DNA of 54,581 nucleotides from an uncultured Candidatus Saccharibacteria bacterium (GCA_946479025.1 CAMLDM010000001.1:1-54581); one strand, 5' to 3'. Counted from the stretch's first letter, positions 9,211 to 16,467 are shown. Notes: generated by a model not told the origin, from the letters alone. Program-made: numbers and translations.

Positions 9211-9702
9211 TTACCCGTAGATATCACGGATAGGACGACGTAGCCGCATTTCATTCACACTGTATGTTCTATCTGCAGCATGGAAACTGAACGTCACGTC
9301 GTGGACCGCTTCAAAATAATCACCCTCGTGAACGGTTTTGTAATCAAGCAGCGCCTCGGGATATTGCTTTTGAAGGCGGGGCCCGCTGTAAATATGGAAT
9401 TCACGCTCCTCGCCGCCGCGCAGGAACTTGTCAATTTCGCACGTTTTGCCCGCAATATGGATTTTGTCCAGCATCACCTCATCTTTCCATGTATTAACAA
9501 TCTCGCAGTAGACTTCCATATTGTCACCGTTAAAATCAGTCCTCACACGCTTAACGTACGCTACCGGGAAACTGCGCTCGTCATCCTTACGAATCGCGGC
9601 TTCTAGTGATTCTGCCTGTTGAGGCTGGGGTTCTTCCTGCTCGTTTGCTTCAAATGCCGGCTTTCCCTCGGCCATCCGTTTCATAAAGTTAAAAAACGAC
9701 AT
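9211..9702 (-). CDS. Hypothetical soluble protein, native codon use
   Basis: The protein has 163 residues and I do not recognise it. A short basic helix (SFFNFMKRMAEGKP) is followed by an acidic Glu/Gln/Pro linker (about 20-45) and a beta-rich domain (about 50-160) with many charged residues. AGGAGG is 3 nt before the ATG at 9702. An upstream in-frame start at 9747 would run back into a terminator hairpin and is unlikely. It reads like a lineage-specific cytoplasmic protein. Confidence 0.55.
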   Translation of the reverse strand: MSFFNFMKRMAEGKPAFEANEQEEPQPQQAESLEAAIRKDDERSFPVAYVKRVRTDFNGDNMEVYCEIVNTWKDEVMLDKIHIAGKTCEIDKFLRGGEEREFHIYSGPRLQKQYPEALLDYKTVHEGDYFEAVHDVTFSFHAADRTYSVNEMRLRRPIRDIYG

Positions 9703-9735
9703 ATTCCTCCTCGCTAAATCTATATCTATGATATC

Positions 9736-9763
9736 AAAAAACTCCATGCCTTTTGGCTTGGAG
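9736..9763 (-). terminator. Rho-independent terminator, minus strand
   Basis: A stem of CTCCATGCC and GGCTTGGAG (one mismatch) with TTTT loop, followed on the minus strand by a run of six T (9741-9736). It separates the leftward high-GC operon from the gene at 9211. Confidence 0.7.
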
Positions 9764-9796
9764 CTACATAAATTCTATATTGAATGTAGAAGGGGA

Positions 9797-9821
9797 GGGA
9801 CGCGGGCACAACCCGCGCCCC
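9797..9821 (-). terminator. GC-rich hairpin ending the peptide-like operon
   Basis: GGGACGCGGG pairs with CCCGCGCCCC. The single non-Watson-Crick position becomes a G-U pair only in the minus-strand RNA, which fits termination of the leftward operon. Confidence 0.6.
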
Positions 9822-9841
9822 TTCACACCTTGCTTCGCTCC

Positions 9842-10582
9842 TCAGCTGAGGAGCGCGTCGTTGATACCAGAGACGAAACCGACGATATCGTGGGTGGCCG
9901 CCAGAACATATGGCGGCGCACTGGGGTGCTCAATGTTGGTGTGCAGATCCACGAATCCCGGGTAGGAACGCAGACCATTACCGACGAGCACTCCGTGCGA
10001 ACCCATGCCGGCCATCACCTCCAGACTGGAAGCGATATCGTCGAACATCCCAACCTCTCCGGGCGAGAGGCCGAGCGAATCGAACAGCATACGATACGCT
10101 TCGACCTCGGGCTTCCGGATGAAGCCGTGGTCTTCGACGGTGATGACTCGCTCGAAGAGATGGGAGATCCCGAGGAAATCGAGTGTCTGGGCGGTGAACG
10201 TGCGGTTAGAGTTCGTGTAAACCCCGATCGGCACGATCCGTGCGAAATTTGTGAGCGCTTCGATGCACCCGGGCCGCCGCCGCATCGCCGAGACGTCGAG
10301 CGAACCGTACACGGCCTTGTAGAATACCACCGGATCGATTCCATGGTACTCCCTCAGGCCGAGCACGCTCGCCTTGTACTGCTTACGGTAGGTGGCCAGT
10401 ATCCGGCGAGCTTCTTCCTTCGGCACGCCGAGGAAGATGGCCGCCTGCGTCACCATTGCTCCACGGAGCTGTGCTTCGATCCCGGCACTCGACTCGTAGA
10501 GAGTCCCGTCGAGATCGAAAAGCACATACTTGAGGAGGCCCGCCCGAAGCAGGCTCACGACTCCATCGAGATTCTGATGCAT
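9842..10582 (-). CDS. HAD-superfamily phosphatase (pyrimidine 5'-nucleotidase-like)
   Basis: Cytoplasmic HAD hydrolase of 246 residues. Motif I is FDLDGTLY (nucleophile D23, acid/base D25), followed by a helical cap, motif II around VYTNSN, a Lys in the FIRKPE motif III and motif IV GMFDDIASS. The DGTLY form and cap resemble the SDT1/pyrimidine 5'-nucleotidase branch. I chose ATG at 10582 because GTGGAGG lies just upstream. It is the last gene of a four-gene high-GC operon, 16 nt after the kinase-like gene. In that context it could remove phosphate from a peptide or a small-molecule intermediate (inference). Confidence 0.85.
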   Translation of the reverse strand: MHQNLDGVVSLLRAGLLKYVLFDLDGTLYESSAGIEAQLRGAMVTQAAIFLGVPKEEARRILATYRKQYKASVLGLREYHGIDPVVFYKAVYGSLDVSAMRRRPGCIEALTNFARIVPIGVYTNSNRTFTAQTLDFLGISHLFERVITVEDHGFIRKPEVEAYRMLFDSLGLSPGEVGMFDDIASSLEVMAGMGSHGVLVGNGLRSYPGFVDLHTNIEHPSAPPYVLAATHDIVGFVSGINDALLS

Positions 10583-10598
10583 AATTGCCTCCACGGTA

Positions 10599-11441
10599 TT
10601 ACAGTAGGTTTGCCAGGCCAGTACTTACCTCGCGCAGCGAGGCGGGACGATCTTCTGGATGGAAGGCCAGGCAGTGCCGAATCACCGATACGAGCTGACG
10701 CTCCTTCTCGGTGACCAGCTTGCCAAACGGCCGAAGGTTTCCTTGGGCGACTTTCTCCAGCTTCTGGGGAAGTGGGTCGCTCAGGCTGTAGTTCGTCGCC
10801 GTTTCACCGGTGTAGCAAAACGCCATCAGCGCGCCAAACGAGTAGATCTCGGCGGCGCGCGTGTAGGCGATGTCCACGCGCTTTTCGAGCATGGCGGCGG
10901 CGACTTCAGGCGCCGCGTAGTGGACGAAACCACCCGCATAAGGTGTCGGCGTATTACTGCGACGACCCAGCCCCCAGTCAATCAAGACAGGGGACAGGCC
11001 GTCACCAGAAATGATCAGGTGGGCCGGCTGCACGTCACCGTGCAAAAAGCCCGCCTCATGAACGCGGTCAAGCGCGTCCGCACCGGCCCGAAAGACCTCG
11101 GCCAACGGACCGGTCTTGTCTTCGGGCAGGTCGCGCACATAGGTCGAGACGGTCACGCCTTCGACCCATCGCATCACCAGCCAGTCTCCCAGTGTGGGGT
11201 CCGTGTTGTAGCTGACATACAGCTGCTGGCTCAGGAAAGGGTCAACTTCCCTGAGAATGGCCGCTTCAGCCCGTAGGAGCTCCTGTCGATCGTACGTGTC
11301 TGTCTCGTCGGGATCGTAGCCTTTGACAGCGACGATCCCGCCGTTACGGCGCGCCTTCAACAGAACGGAACCTCGACGCCGATCAACGACGCCGACGAGC
11401 TCCATTCCAAGCTCCCTACAAACAACAGACATGTCGATCAT
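10599..11441 (-). CDS. Protein kinase-fold protein
   Basis: The protein has 280 residues with a single kinase-like domain. Visible motifs are the ATP-site lysine in IVAVK (K40), a helix-C Glu (about E59), the catalytic loop FLHGDVQPAHL (D136, in place of HRDLKPEN), the metal motif DWG (D155, in place of DFG), an APE-like AAPEV and a C-lobe ending in the FHPEDRPAS pattern typical of Ser/Thr kinases. No membrane helix or sensor domain is present. The start ATG overlaps the upstream TGA (ATGA), and GGAGGT lies 6 nt before it. It may phosphorylate Ser or Tyr of the operon's precursor-like protein (inference). Confidence 0.82.
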   Translation of the reverse strand: MIDMSVVCRELGMELVGVVDRRRGSVLLKARRNGGIVAVKGYDPDETDTYDRQELLRAEAAILREVDPFLSQQLYVSYNTDPTLGDWLVMRWVEGVTVSTYVRDLPEDKTGPLAEVFRAGADALDRVHEAGFLHGDVQPAHLIISGDGLSPVLIDWGLGRRSNTPTPYAGGFVHYAAPEVAAAMLEKRVDIAYTRAAEIYSFGALMAFCYTGETATNYSLSDPLPQKLEKVAQGNLRPFGKLVTEKERQLVSVIRHCLAFHPEDRPASLREVSTGLANLL

Positions 11442-12118
11442 ACTCGTACCTCCAGCTTTTTTTGAGCCTGTTCTTTCATTGTCTCATAGATTCCGCTACC
11501 ACCGAGCACACGAAGTGCGTTCAGCACGTCCGTCTGCGTCCAGCAGAGAGACGGCCGGGCAACCGGAAGGTCGTCAAACCCCACGACGTCACGACCGTCA
11601 TCGTCGGAATCCAGCAGGTCGCCGAGTAGTCCCGGCGCCTTTTTGAAGAACTGCGGGTCGCGCTTTACCACCGCGTTGCGCACCGACAGAAGGTGGTACG
11701 GCGGCGGCGGAATCGGTATGCCGGCTCGCGAGTCTTCTTCCTCGCCCAGCCAGAACTTACCGAACAGCACGCCGGCGGCTGTGTACCTGGACTTGAGGAG
11801 CCAGTGCGGCCACGCGAACAGCGCCTTGCCATCAACCTGGCTTTCTCCGTCGAAACGGAAAATCAGGTTTTCGCAGGCAAGGGTCGCAACGCGAGGCAGG
11901 CTGGCGAACCGCGTTTCCCTGAGTATCTCAGTATGAAGGAGACCGAGGTAGAAAATCGAAGCTTCTACCTGAACTTCTTCCCCTGAGAGGTCGTATACGC
12001 TACTACGCATAGCTTGTGCCCGAGTAGAAGGATCGATGAACGGGCAGAAGCCGTCCGCGATGCTGTCGATGTACTGTCCCAAACCCGGAATGTCGGGCAG
12101 AGTAACGGTGCGAAACAT
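11438..12118 (-). CDS. Unknown protein of the peptide-like operon, CPF motif
   Basis: The protein has 226 residues and I do not recognise the family. It begins LPDIPGLGQYID and has a GFCPFID segment near residue 25 that recalls the CPF signature of small uncharacterised families, a mixed alpha/beta core and a Pro-rich IPIPPPPYH stretch. There are no membrane helices. It lies between the precursor-like gene and the kinase, overlapping the kinase by 4 nt, so it is probably a maturation enzyme or a binding partner. Codon use is GC-rich like the whole operon. Confidence 0.6.
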   Translation of the reverse strand: MFRTVTLPDIPGLGQYIDSIADGFCPFIDPSTRAQAMRSSVYDLSGEEVQVEASIFYLGLLHTEILRETRFASLPRVATLACENLIFRFDGESQVDGKALFAWPHWLLKSRYTAAGVLFGKFWLGEEEDSRAGIPIPPPPYHLLSVRNAVVKRDPQFFKKAPGLLGDLLDSDDDGRDVVGFDDLPVARPSLCWTQTDVLNALRVLGGSGIYETMKEQAQKKLEVRV

Positions 12119-12163
12119 TGTCGTCCTCTTCTCTAGTTGTTCAAAACGATTTCAAGGTGCGGC

Positions 12164-12189
12164 GGCGGGCGAGATCACTCTCGCCCGCC
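12164..12189 (-). promoter_or_regulatory. Attenuator-like hairpin between precursor and downstream genes
   Basis: A perfect 11-bp stem (GGCGGGCGAGA / TCTCGCCCGCC) with a 4-nt loop, extendable by flanking GTGCG/CGCAC. It sits in the 89-nt gap after the precursor-like gene. A hairpin here would let the first gene be made in excess of the downstream genes, a common arrangement in peptide operons. Confidence 0.55.
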
Positions 12190-12207
12190 TCGCACGGAGC
12201 CGGGCTC

Positions 12208-12645
12208 CTACGCCTTGACGTAGGCCGGGCTGCAGTCCCATGACCTCTTGAGGGAGGCGTAGGCGGGACTGCAGTCCCAGGACATGTCCGGGGTGGTGCC
12301 CGAGGTGTACTTGTCGTAGAGCTCGGCGTCGAGGCCGTTCGCGCCGGTGAACCACAGGGGGCTCAGCGGTCCGAACTGCTTCTCGTAGAGCTCGACCCAG
12401 TTGAGCGGGTCGACGCCGCCGACCTTGATGTGGTCCACGGTGATGCCGGCGCCGAGGTGCTTCTGCGCGAAGCCGTCGATGGCGCCGCTCTCGATCAGGT
12501 CGTGCCAGTGCTCGTCCACCACGCAGGTGGGCATCTTCGCCATCTCGCCGGTGGTGTCGAACAGCTCCTTGCCGGCCCGGAAGAACCGGCCGAGCTCGGT
12601 GTCGAGATCACTGACGGACAGGGTGGGCAGAGTCGCCATGGTCAT
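12208..12645 (-). CDS. RiPP-precursor-like protein with two C-terminal SWDCSPAY repeats
   Basis: The protein has 145 residues. Residues 1 to about 118 form a leader-like folded region, with VVDEHWHDLI near 42-51, DHIKVGG near 71-77 and a WVELYEKQFGPL segment. The WH and DH pattern loosely recalls the glycine-rich-domain (DUF1399-like) family. The C-terminal end carries two exact copies of SWDCSPAY (122-129 and 135-142) separated by ASLKR and followed by VKA. The two DNA repeats differ at some bases, so the peptide repeat may be under selection. AGAGGAA precedes the ATG. It is first in an operon with a kinase-like and a phosphatase-like gene. Calling it a precursor is inference. Confidence 0.6.
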   Translation of the reverse strand: MTMATLPTLSVSDLDTELGRFFRAGKELFDTTGEMAKMPTCVVDEHWHDLIESGAIDGFAQKHLGAGITVDHIKVGGVDPLNWVELYEKQFGPLSPLWFTGANGLDAELYDKYTSGTTPDMSWDCSPAYASLKRSWDCSPAYVKA

Positions 12646-12699
12646 GACAGGTAGTTCCTCTCACGTGCGATAAGCCTGGCGGATGCCTAGGCTGTTGAC

Positions 12700-12728
12700 A
12701 TTCTACCATACCCCTGTCATACGCACAA
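12700..12728 (-). promoter_or_regulatory. Promoter of the peptide-like operon
   Basis: On the minus strand TTGTGC (12728-12723) is followed after 17 nt by TGG-TAGAAT (-10 at 12705-12700). Transcription would start near 12693, leaving a leader of about 48 nt with a Shine-Dalgarno. Confidence 0.55.
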
Positions 12729-12737
12729 CCCGAAAAT

Positions 12738-12890
12738 CTAGTCCCATTCGATAGCGCCAGGCGACTTGCTGGTAATATCGAGGGTTACGCGGTTAATTTC
12801 AGAAACTTCATTTGTGATACAGGTGGAAATGCGCACCCACAATAACTCAAGGTTGCTTTGTTGGAAAACTGTCTGTTGACAAAGAGGCAT
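12738..12890 (-). pseudogene. guaA: 3' remnant of GMP synthase gene
   Basis: A minus-strand reading frame ending at TAG (12738-12740) encodes [16 protein letters not shown] followed by [13 protein letters not shown]. This is the unmistakable C-terminus of GMP synthase (family consensus: INRVVYDI, then KPPATIEWE). Only about 45-50 codons remain. Upstream the frame runs into the promoter of the divergent high-GC gene at 12965, with no ATPase or amidotransferase domain in the window. It is a decayed remnant left by deletion or insertion. Whether an intact guaA exists elsewhere cannot be seen. Confidence 0.8.
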
Positions 12891-12895
12891 GTACA

Positions 12896-12924
12896 TTGAA
12901 AAGATATTACAAATACGCTAGAAT
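12896..12924 (+). promoter_or_regulatory. Sigma-70-type promoter of high-GC gene
   Basis: TTGAAA (12896-12901), a 17-nt spacer and TAGAAT (12919-12924). The leader to the ATG at 12965 is about 33 nt and contains AAGAAAGG. Confidence 0.55.
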
Positions 12925-12964
12925 ACTGATTACTGGCACTGTCCACCAACAAGAAAGGCTTGCC

Positions 12965-13396
12965 ATGTACTCCGTCAGCACCATCTTCAGGCTACTGCCC
13001 TTCGAACCGAAGCGCCTGCTCGTTCTGCCCTGCGAGGGCGGCGAGATCATCCTGTACGTCGTCGACGGGCGTGCTCAGCTCAACCACAACGACGAAGCGG
13101 GCCGCGTCGGCCAGCCGCAGGGGCGGACCGTTCTCTGCGTGGAATTCACGGGCTTCGGCAGCCAGTTCGACGCCGGTCCCATCGACGTGTTGCCCCTCAA
13201 GCAGTACGAGAGGACCGCAATCGGCATCGAGTTCGGCCACTGCGAAGTCGCCTTCCGCCTGATTCCGAAGGAGGGTGGCGGACAGCGCGCCGAGGTCGTC
13301 GCGATCAGCTTCGACGGCTGCAAGACGTTCTACAACAACAAGCTCTGCACACTCCCGCGGGAATACGAAGAGCCGGAAAAGGTGCAGACGGGCTGA
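12965..13396 (+). CDS. High-GC hypothetical beta-rich protein
   Basis: The protein has 143 residues, family not recognised. It is predicted soluble and beta-rich, with Cys residues at CEGG, LCVEF, GHCE, DGCK and LCTLP that could bind metal or form disulfides, though no regular CxxC pair is present. Third positions are strongly G/C. ATG at 12965 follows AAGAAAGG; the longer in-frame version from 12896 overlaps the promoter and is rejected. A GC-rich hairpin follows the stop, so the gene is a single-gene cassette with its own promoter and terminator. Confidence 0.6.
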   Translation: MYSVSTIFRLLPFEPKRLLVLPCEGGEIILYVVDGRAQLNHNDEAGRVGQPQGRTVLCVEFTGFGSQFDAGPIDVLPLKQYERTAIGIEFGHCEVAFRLIPKEGGGQRAEVVAISFDGCKTFYNNKLCTLPREYEEPEKVQTG

Positions 13397-13397
13397 A

Positions 13398-13440
13398 GTC
13401 CCGGTGCAAAATCGCCCCTGTGCGGTTGATGCGCCGGGAC
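13398..13440 (+). terminator. GC-rich hairpin after high-GC gene
   Basis: GTCCCGGTGC pairs with GCGCCGGGAC. The one T opposite G is a wobble pair only in the plus-strand RNA, followed by a T-rich stretch. Confidence 0.6.
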
Positions 13441-13460
13441 GATTTTGTCTTCAGGCGCAA

Positions 13461-13898
13461 TCAGCGCTTACCGCCCGACAAAAGCTCCAGCACAGCATCT
13501 CGCTCTTCGTCGAGAAGCGGCCCGAACTGGTCGCGGCTCCATCGCAGCGCCTCAGAATATCTTTCATCCTCAGCCACACTCGGCACAACATGAAAGTGAA
13601 GATGGTCCATCTTTATATCATTTTCCGCAACTCTAGGGCGCGTCTTTTGCCACACGTCAACGCCGAGGGCGATCGAACCCAGCAGTCGCCCGTAAATAGG
13701 AGATATAAGCTCGTGGATAGCCTGCATTTCTTCGCCACTTAGATCATCCAGAGACTCCACGTGCCTCCTGGGTATAACGAGGCTGTGCCCCTTGGTAAGT
13801 CGGGGTGAAGAGAGCAGGCTAATCGCAAGCTCATTGGAATCTATTGCCCTCTCCGAAAAGCCGGCAGGTTCACAAAAATCACATTCTTTGCTACTCAT
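13461..13898 (-). CDS. HIT-family protein (histidine triad)
   Basis: Small nucleotide hydrolase or transferase of the HIT superfamily, 145 residues. The triad MDHLHFHVVPS (HxHxH) is present near residue 100, and the N-terminal CDFC plus the LVIPRRHVESL strand fit the family. ATG at 13898 gives the usual N-terminus (SSKECDFCEP); an upstream in-frame extension to 13934 lacks support. It probably acts on adenylated or other nucleotide conjugates in the cytoplasm. Codon use is closer to native genes than to the neighbouring high-GC cassettes. Confidence 0.9.
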   Translation of the reverse strand: MSSKECDFCEPAGFSERAIDSNELAISLLSSPRLTKGHSLVIPRRHVESLDDLSGEEMQAIHELISPIYGRLLGSIALGVDVWQKTRPRVAENDIKMDHLHFHVVPSVAEDERYSEALRWSRDQFGPLLDEERDAVLELLSGGKR

Positions 13899-13990
13899 AA
13901 TAGCGAGTATTCGGTCCAGGCGCCGGAATTGCAAGCATAAAAACTAAAATGATTTATACTATACTACTGGTAATTAAGGGGCGATGAATA

Positions 13991-14416
13991 ATGAAAAACG
14001 AAACCAATACATCTGAAAAGTCCGGCCGCCTGGACGACGGACCATTTTATCACGGCACAAAAGCGAACTTAAAAATCGGAGATCTGCTTACAGCGGGCTT
14101 CAAGTCGAATTACAGGCCGGAAGTCACCATGAATCACATCTACTTCACGGCCATGGTGAATGGTGCCGGACTTGCGGCGGAGCTAGCGAGTGGCGAAGGT
14201 CAACCGCGAGTTTACATAGTTGAGCCAACCGGGAAGTTCGAGAACGACCCGAATGTAACCGACAAAAGATTTCCGGGAAATCCGACACGCTCATACCGCA
14301 GCCAAGCGCCGCTGAAAATCGTCGGAGAGGCGACCGACTGGGTAAAGCTGACACCCGAACAGCTTCAGGATTGGCGCAAGCGACTGGCGAACGTAAAAGG
14401 GGAAATTGTTAATTAA
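13991..14416 (+). CDS. arr: NAD+-rifampin ADP-ribosyltransferase
   Basis: Arr inactivates rifamycins by moving ADP-ribose from NAD+ to the ansa-chain hydroxyl. The full 141-residue protein matches the family: FYHGTKANLKIGDLL at the N-terminus, NHIYFTA, the IVEPTGKFENDPN block, then DKRFPGNPTRSYRS. Two overlapping TATACT boxes (13955-13965) lie upstream, and a weak AAGGGG precedes the ATG; ATG at 13984 is out of frame. The gene ends inside the last codons of the convergent Nudix gene. Arr is frequent in actinobacteria, which are the known hosts of cultured Saccharibacteria, so host-to-epibiont transfer is plausible. Confidence 0.92.
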   Translation: MKNETNTSEKSGRLDDGPFYHGTKANLKIGDLLTAGFKSNYRPEVTMNHIYFTAMVNGAGLAAELASGEGQPRVYIVEPTGKFENDPNVTDKRFPGNPTRSYRSQAPLKIVGEATDWVKLTPEQLQDWRKRLANVKGEIVN

Positions 14417-15102
14417 ATTTCTTGTTTTAAATCTGCGATCTTAACTTCAACTTCATTCATTATGGGCATGCCAGACATTGTCGCGAGCCGGGCAATTTCG
14501 TAAAAGCCAGGCACGTACTGCGCCTCTCCAATGCTTTCCAGCGGCGCCCAGAAATGCTCGCACACCTCCGGCCGCAGCTCATCTTGTCGGCCAGGGCGCA
14601 AATTTTCTCCCTTAAACACATGCACCAGCATGTGACGGTCCAGCTCCTCGCCGCGCGTGCCGCGAACGTACACATCGCCCATGAATGTTAGATCCGCCTC
14701 AAGCCCGGCTTTCTCAGCCAGCTCGCGTCCAGCCATGGCAAACACGCTCTCACCGTAGTGCATCATGCCGTGCGGGAAGCTTATCAGATCCATATTCGGC
14801 TGCCGTTTCCAACGCACGAACAGGTATTCTCCAGCTTCGTTGCGACACATCACAGCCGTGAGAATCTTCGGCTGCTGGCGCATCTTTCCCGTTTCAAGGC
14901 TTAAGTAGCCGACCGTTTGCATACCCTTATTTGTCAGCCGATAAACGTTTTCGTGCTTCTCAATAAGCCCGTCGCTCATAAGCCCCTTCAGGTGATACAT
15001 GAAAAGGTTTCCCTCGATGTCGCGCGGTTTCAGTTCGGTATACCGCCGCGTGGCGTGGCGAGTAAGTTCGAGAAGTACGTGATTTTGGATCCAGCTTGTC
15101 AT
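14413..15102 (-). CDS. Winged-helix plus Nudix-domain protein
   Basis: The protein has 229 residues. The N-terminal winged helix (about 1-75, ending LTNKGMQTVGYL) is followed by a Nudix domain (about 85-200). The Nudix box reads HGMMHYGESVFAMAGREL then AEKAGL, so the usual REXXEE has become RELAEK and one metal-binding Glu is Lys. This suggests weakened hydrolysis and perhaps a ligand-sensing role, as in NrtR-type regulators, although there the Nudix domain is N-terminal. ATG at 15102 is used; TTG at 15123 is an alternative. It is convergent with arr, overlapping by 4 nt. Confidence 0.8.
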   Translation of the reverse strand: MTSWIQNHVLLELTRHATRRYTELKPRDIEGNLFMYHLKGLMSDGLIEKHENVYRLTNKGMQTVGYLSLETGKMRQQPKILTAVMCRNEAGEYLFVRWKRQPNMDLISFPHGMMHYGESVFAMAGRELAEKAGLEADLTFMGDVYVRGTRGEELDRHMLVHVFKGENLRPGRQDELRPEVCEHFWAPLESIGEAQYVPGFYEIARLATMSGMPIMNEVEVKIADLKQEI

Positions 15103-15199
15103 GGTCAATAATTTTTGAGTCAAAAAACCTTGCTTATATCATCTGTTAATTACTTCTATTATACAACCGTACCTTGACAATACGGAAGGAAAGGACAGG

Positions 15200-15451
15200 A
15201 TGATGAAAATCGTCGACGAGAAGCCGTTCAGTGTCCAGTTCGTCTGCACCGGCTGCGGCTCCACGCTGGAGGCCGAGGCCGAGGACGTGCAGATGGGTCA
15301 CTTCGGTGGCAACTACGGCGGCGACCGGGGCGAGCGCCGGTACTACGTCACGTGCCCGGTGTGTGAAACTGTGAAGTTCCTCGAAGAGGACAAGGTGCCG
15401 CCAAAGGTGCGTAACCTGGCGGACCGCGCGTCCGACAGGAGACGATGGTGA
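15200..15451 (+). CDS. High-GC small zinc-ribbon protein
   Basis: The protein has 83 residues. CTGC near residue 17 and CPVC near residue 53 form a likely zinc ribbon with a Gly-rich loop (GHFGGNYGG) between them. Function is unknown. GGAAGGAAAGGACAGG precedes the start. The last codons overlap the next gene by 7 nt, so the two are translationally coupled and likely work together. Codon use is GC-rich. Confidence 0.65.
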   Translation: MMKIVDEKPFSVQFVCTGCGSTLEAEAEDVQMGHFGGNYGGDRGERRYYVTCPVCETVKFLEEDKVPPKVRNLADRASDRRRW

Positions 15452-16050
15452 AGCTCACGTTCACGCCGCCAGGTGATAGACGCAGCCACTCGTATTGTCT
15501 GCGCTGCCTGAGCGAGATTGACAGCCGCCGGCCGGCAACGGGCACTCAGAACCGCTGCCCGGCCTGCGGCCACCGCGAAGACCGTGCGCTGATCATCGAC
15601 CCGAAGGTCGAATGGTGGACCGATAAGGACGGCGAATACTGGCACGAGGTCGTTGGAGTATTCCTCGAGAACGACAGGGGAGAATACCTCTTCTTCGAGC
15701 GAACGCGCTTCCCGTATGGACTGACCGTTCCGGCCGGCCACCGCGACCGCGGCGAAGACCCCCGGCGTGGTGCTTCTCGCGAACTCCACGAGGAGACCGG
15801 CGTTGCTCTAAACGATCTCGAATCGCTCGGAAGCGACAAAGTCGTGGGTGACCAATGTCGCCGCGGTGCCGATGCGCACCTGTGGCACAGCTTCGCCGGC
15901 CGTCTCCCCGCAGGTGCCGCCATCACCGTGGACAGCGGAGAGGGCAGAGGTGCCATCTGGCTAACCCCTGAGGCAGCCCTGAAGAGAAATCTCACCTTCG
16001 CCACCCGCTACGTCCTGACCCGACACGCCGCCCAGCTGCGGCGTCCGTAA
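15445..16050 (+). CDS. Zinc-finger Nudix hydrolase
   Basis: The protein has 201 residues. An N-terminal zinc ribbon (CLRC near 18 and CPAC near 38) is followed by a Nudix domain (about 65-190) with an intact box: GHRDRGEDPRRGASREL then HEETGV. Metal-dependent hydrolysis of a nucleoside-diphosphate-linked substrate is expected. The zinc ribbon recalls NudC-type NADH pyrophosphatases, but the substrate motif is not evident. It is coupled to the upstream zinc-ribbon gene and has GC-rich codons. A GC-rich hairpin ends the unit. Confidence 0.85.
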   Translation: MVKLTFTPPGDRRSHSYCLRCLSEIDSRRPATGTQNRCPACGHREDRALIIDPKVEWWTDKDGEYWHEVVGVFLENDRGEYLFFERTRFPYGLTVPAGHRDRGEDPRRGASRELHEETGVALNDLESLGSDKVVGDQCRRGADAHLWHSFAGRLPAGAAITVDSGEGRGAIWLTPEAALKRNLTFATRYVLTRHAAQLRRP

Positions 16051-16057
16051 GGTACGA

Positions 16058-16096
16058 ACGCGTCCATTCCGCAGGTAACTGCAGGGATGGACGCGT
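16058..16096 (+). terminator. GC-rich hairpin after the Nudix cassette
   Basis: ACGCGTCCATTCC pairs with GGGATGGACGCGT over 13 positions. The one odd position is a U-G pair in the plus-strand RNA. Confidence 0.65.
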
Positions 16097-16216
16097 ATTT
16101 CATATCAGTACCGCCGTCTCCATGCCGGTAGAAAACGCCACCCAGAGGAGATTTTATACACGGTTGAATGAGGCAAGGTTTCTTTCTAAAATAGAAGAAG
16201 GAGAAATTACTACACT

Positions 16217-16411
16217 ATGCGAAACAATAAATCGAAACAAACGCTATATATTATTCTTGGACTTATCCTTACACTCGTAGGCGTATGGGGTGTGTTCAGT
16301 ATTGCCAACCTTGCCACCGGAGACAAAGACATATTCACGGCCATGTTCGGCATTGCTCTTATCGGCATGTTTATTATGGGAGCAGGGGTAGAGAAGACTC
16401 AGAAGAAATAG
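16217..16411 (+). CDS. Small two-helix membrane protein
   Basis: The protein has 64 residues. A basic N-terminus is followed by two hydrophobic helices (about 10-28 and 38-57) and a charged tail. No family recognised. GAAGGAGAAA lies upstream of the ATG. It lies between the high-GC Nudix cassette and the left end of the mobile island, in native-style codons. Confidence 0.55.
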   Translation: MRNNKSKQTLYIILGLILTLVGVWGVFSIANLATGDKDIFTAMFGIALIGMFIMGAGVEKTQKK

Positions 16412-16467
16412 CTGAGGTTTAGCCTATTACTACCAATAACCAATCGACCAACTTATCCTCAGTAAGT

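Noticed and set aside
9728..10714. 328-codon plus-strand ORF
   Set aside because: Antisense to the HAD phosphatase, whose catalytic motifs are intact. The ORF starts inside a terminator and has no family features.
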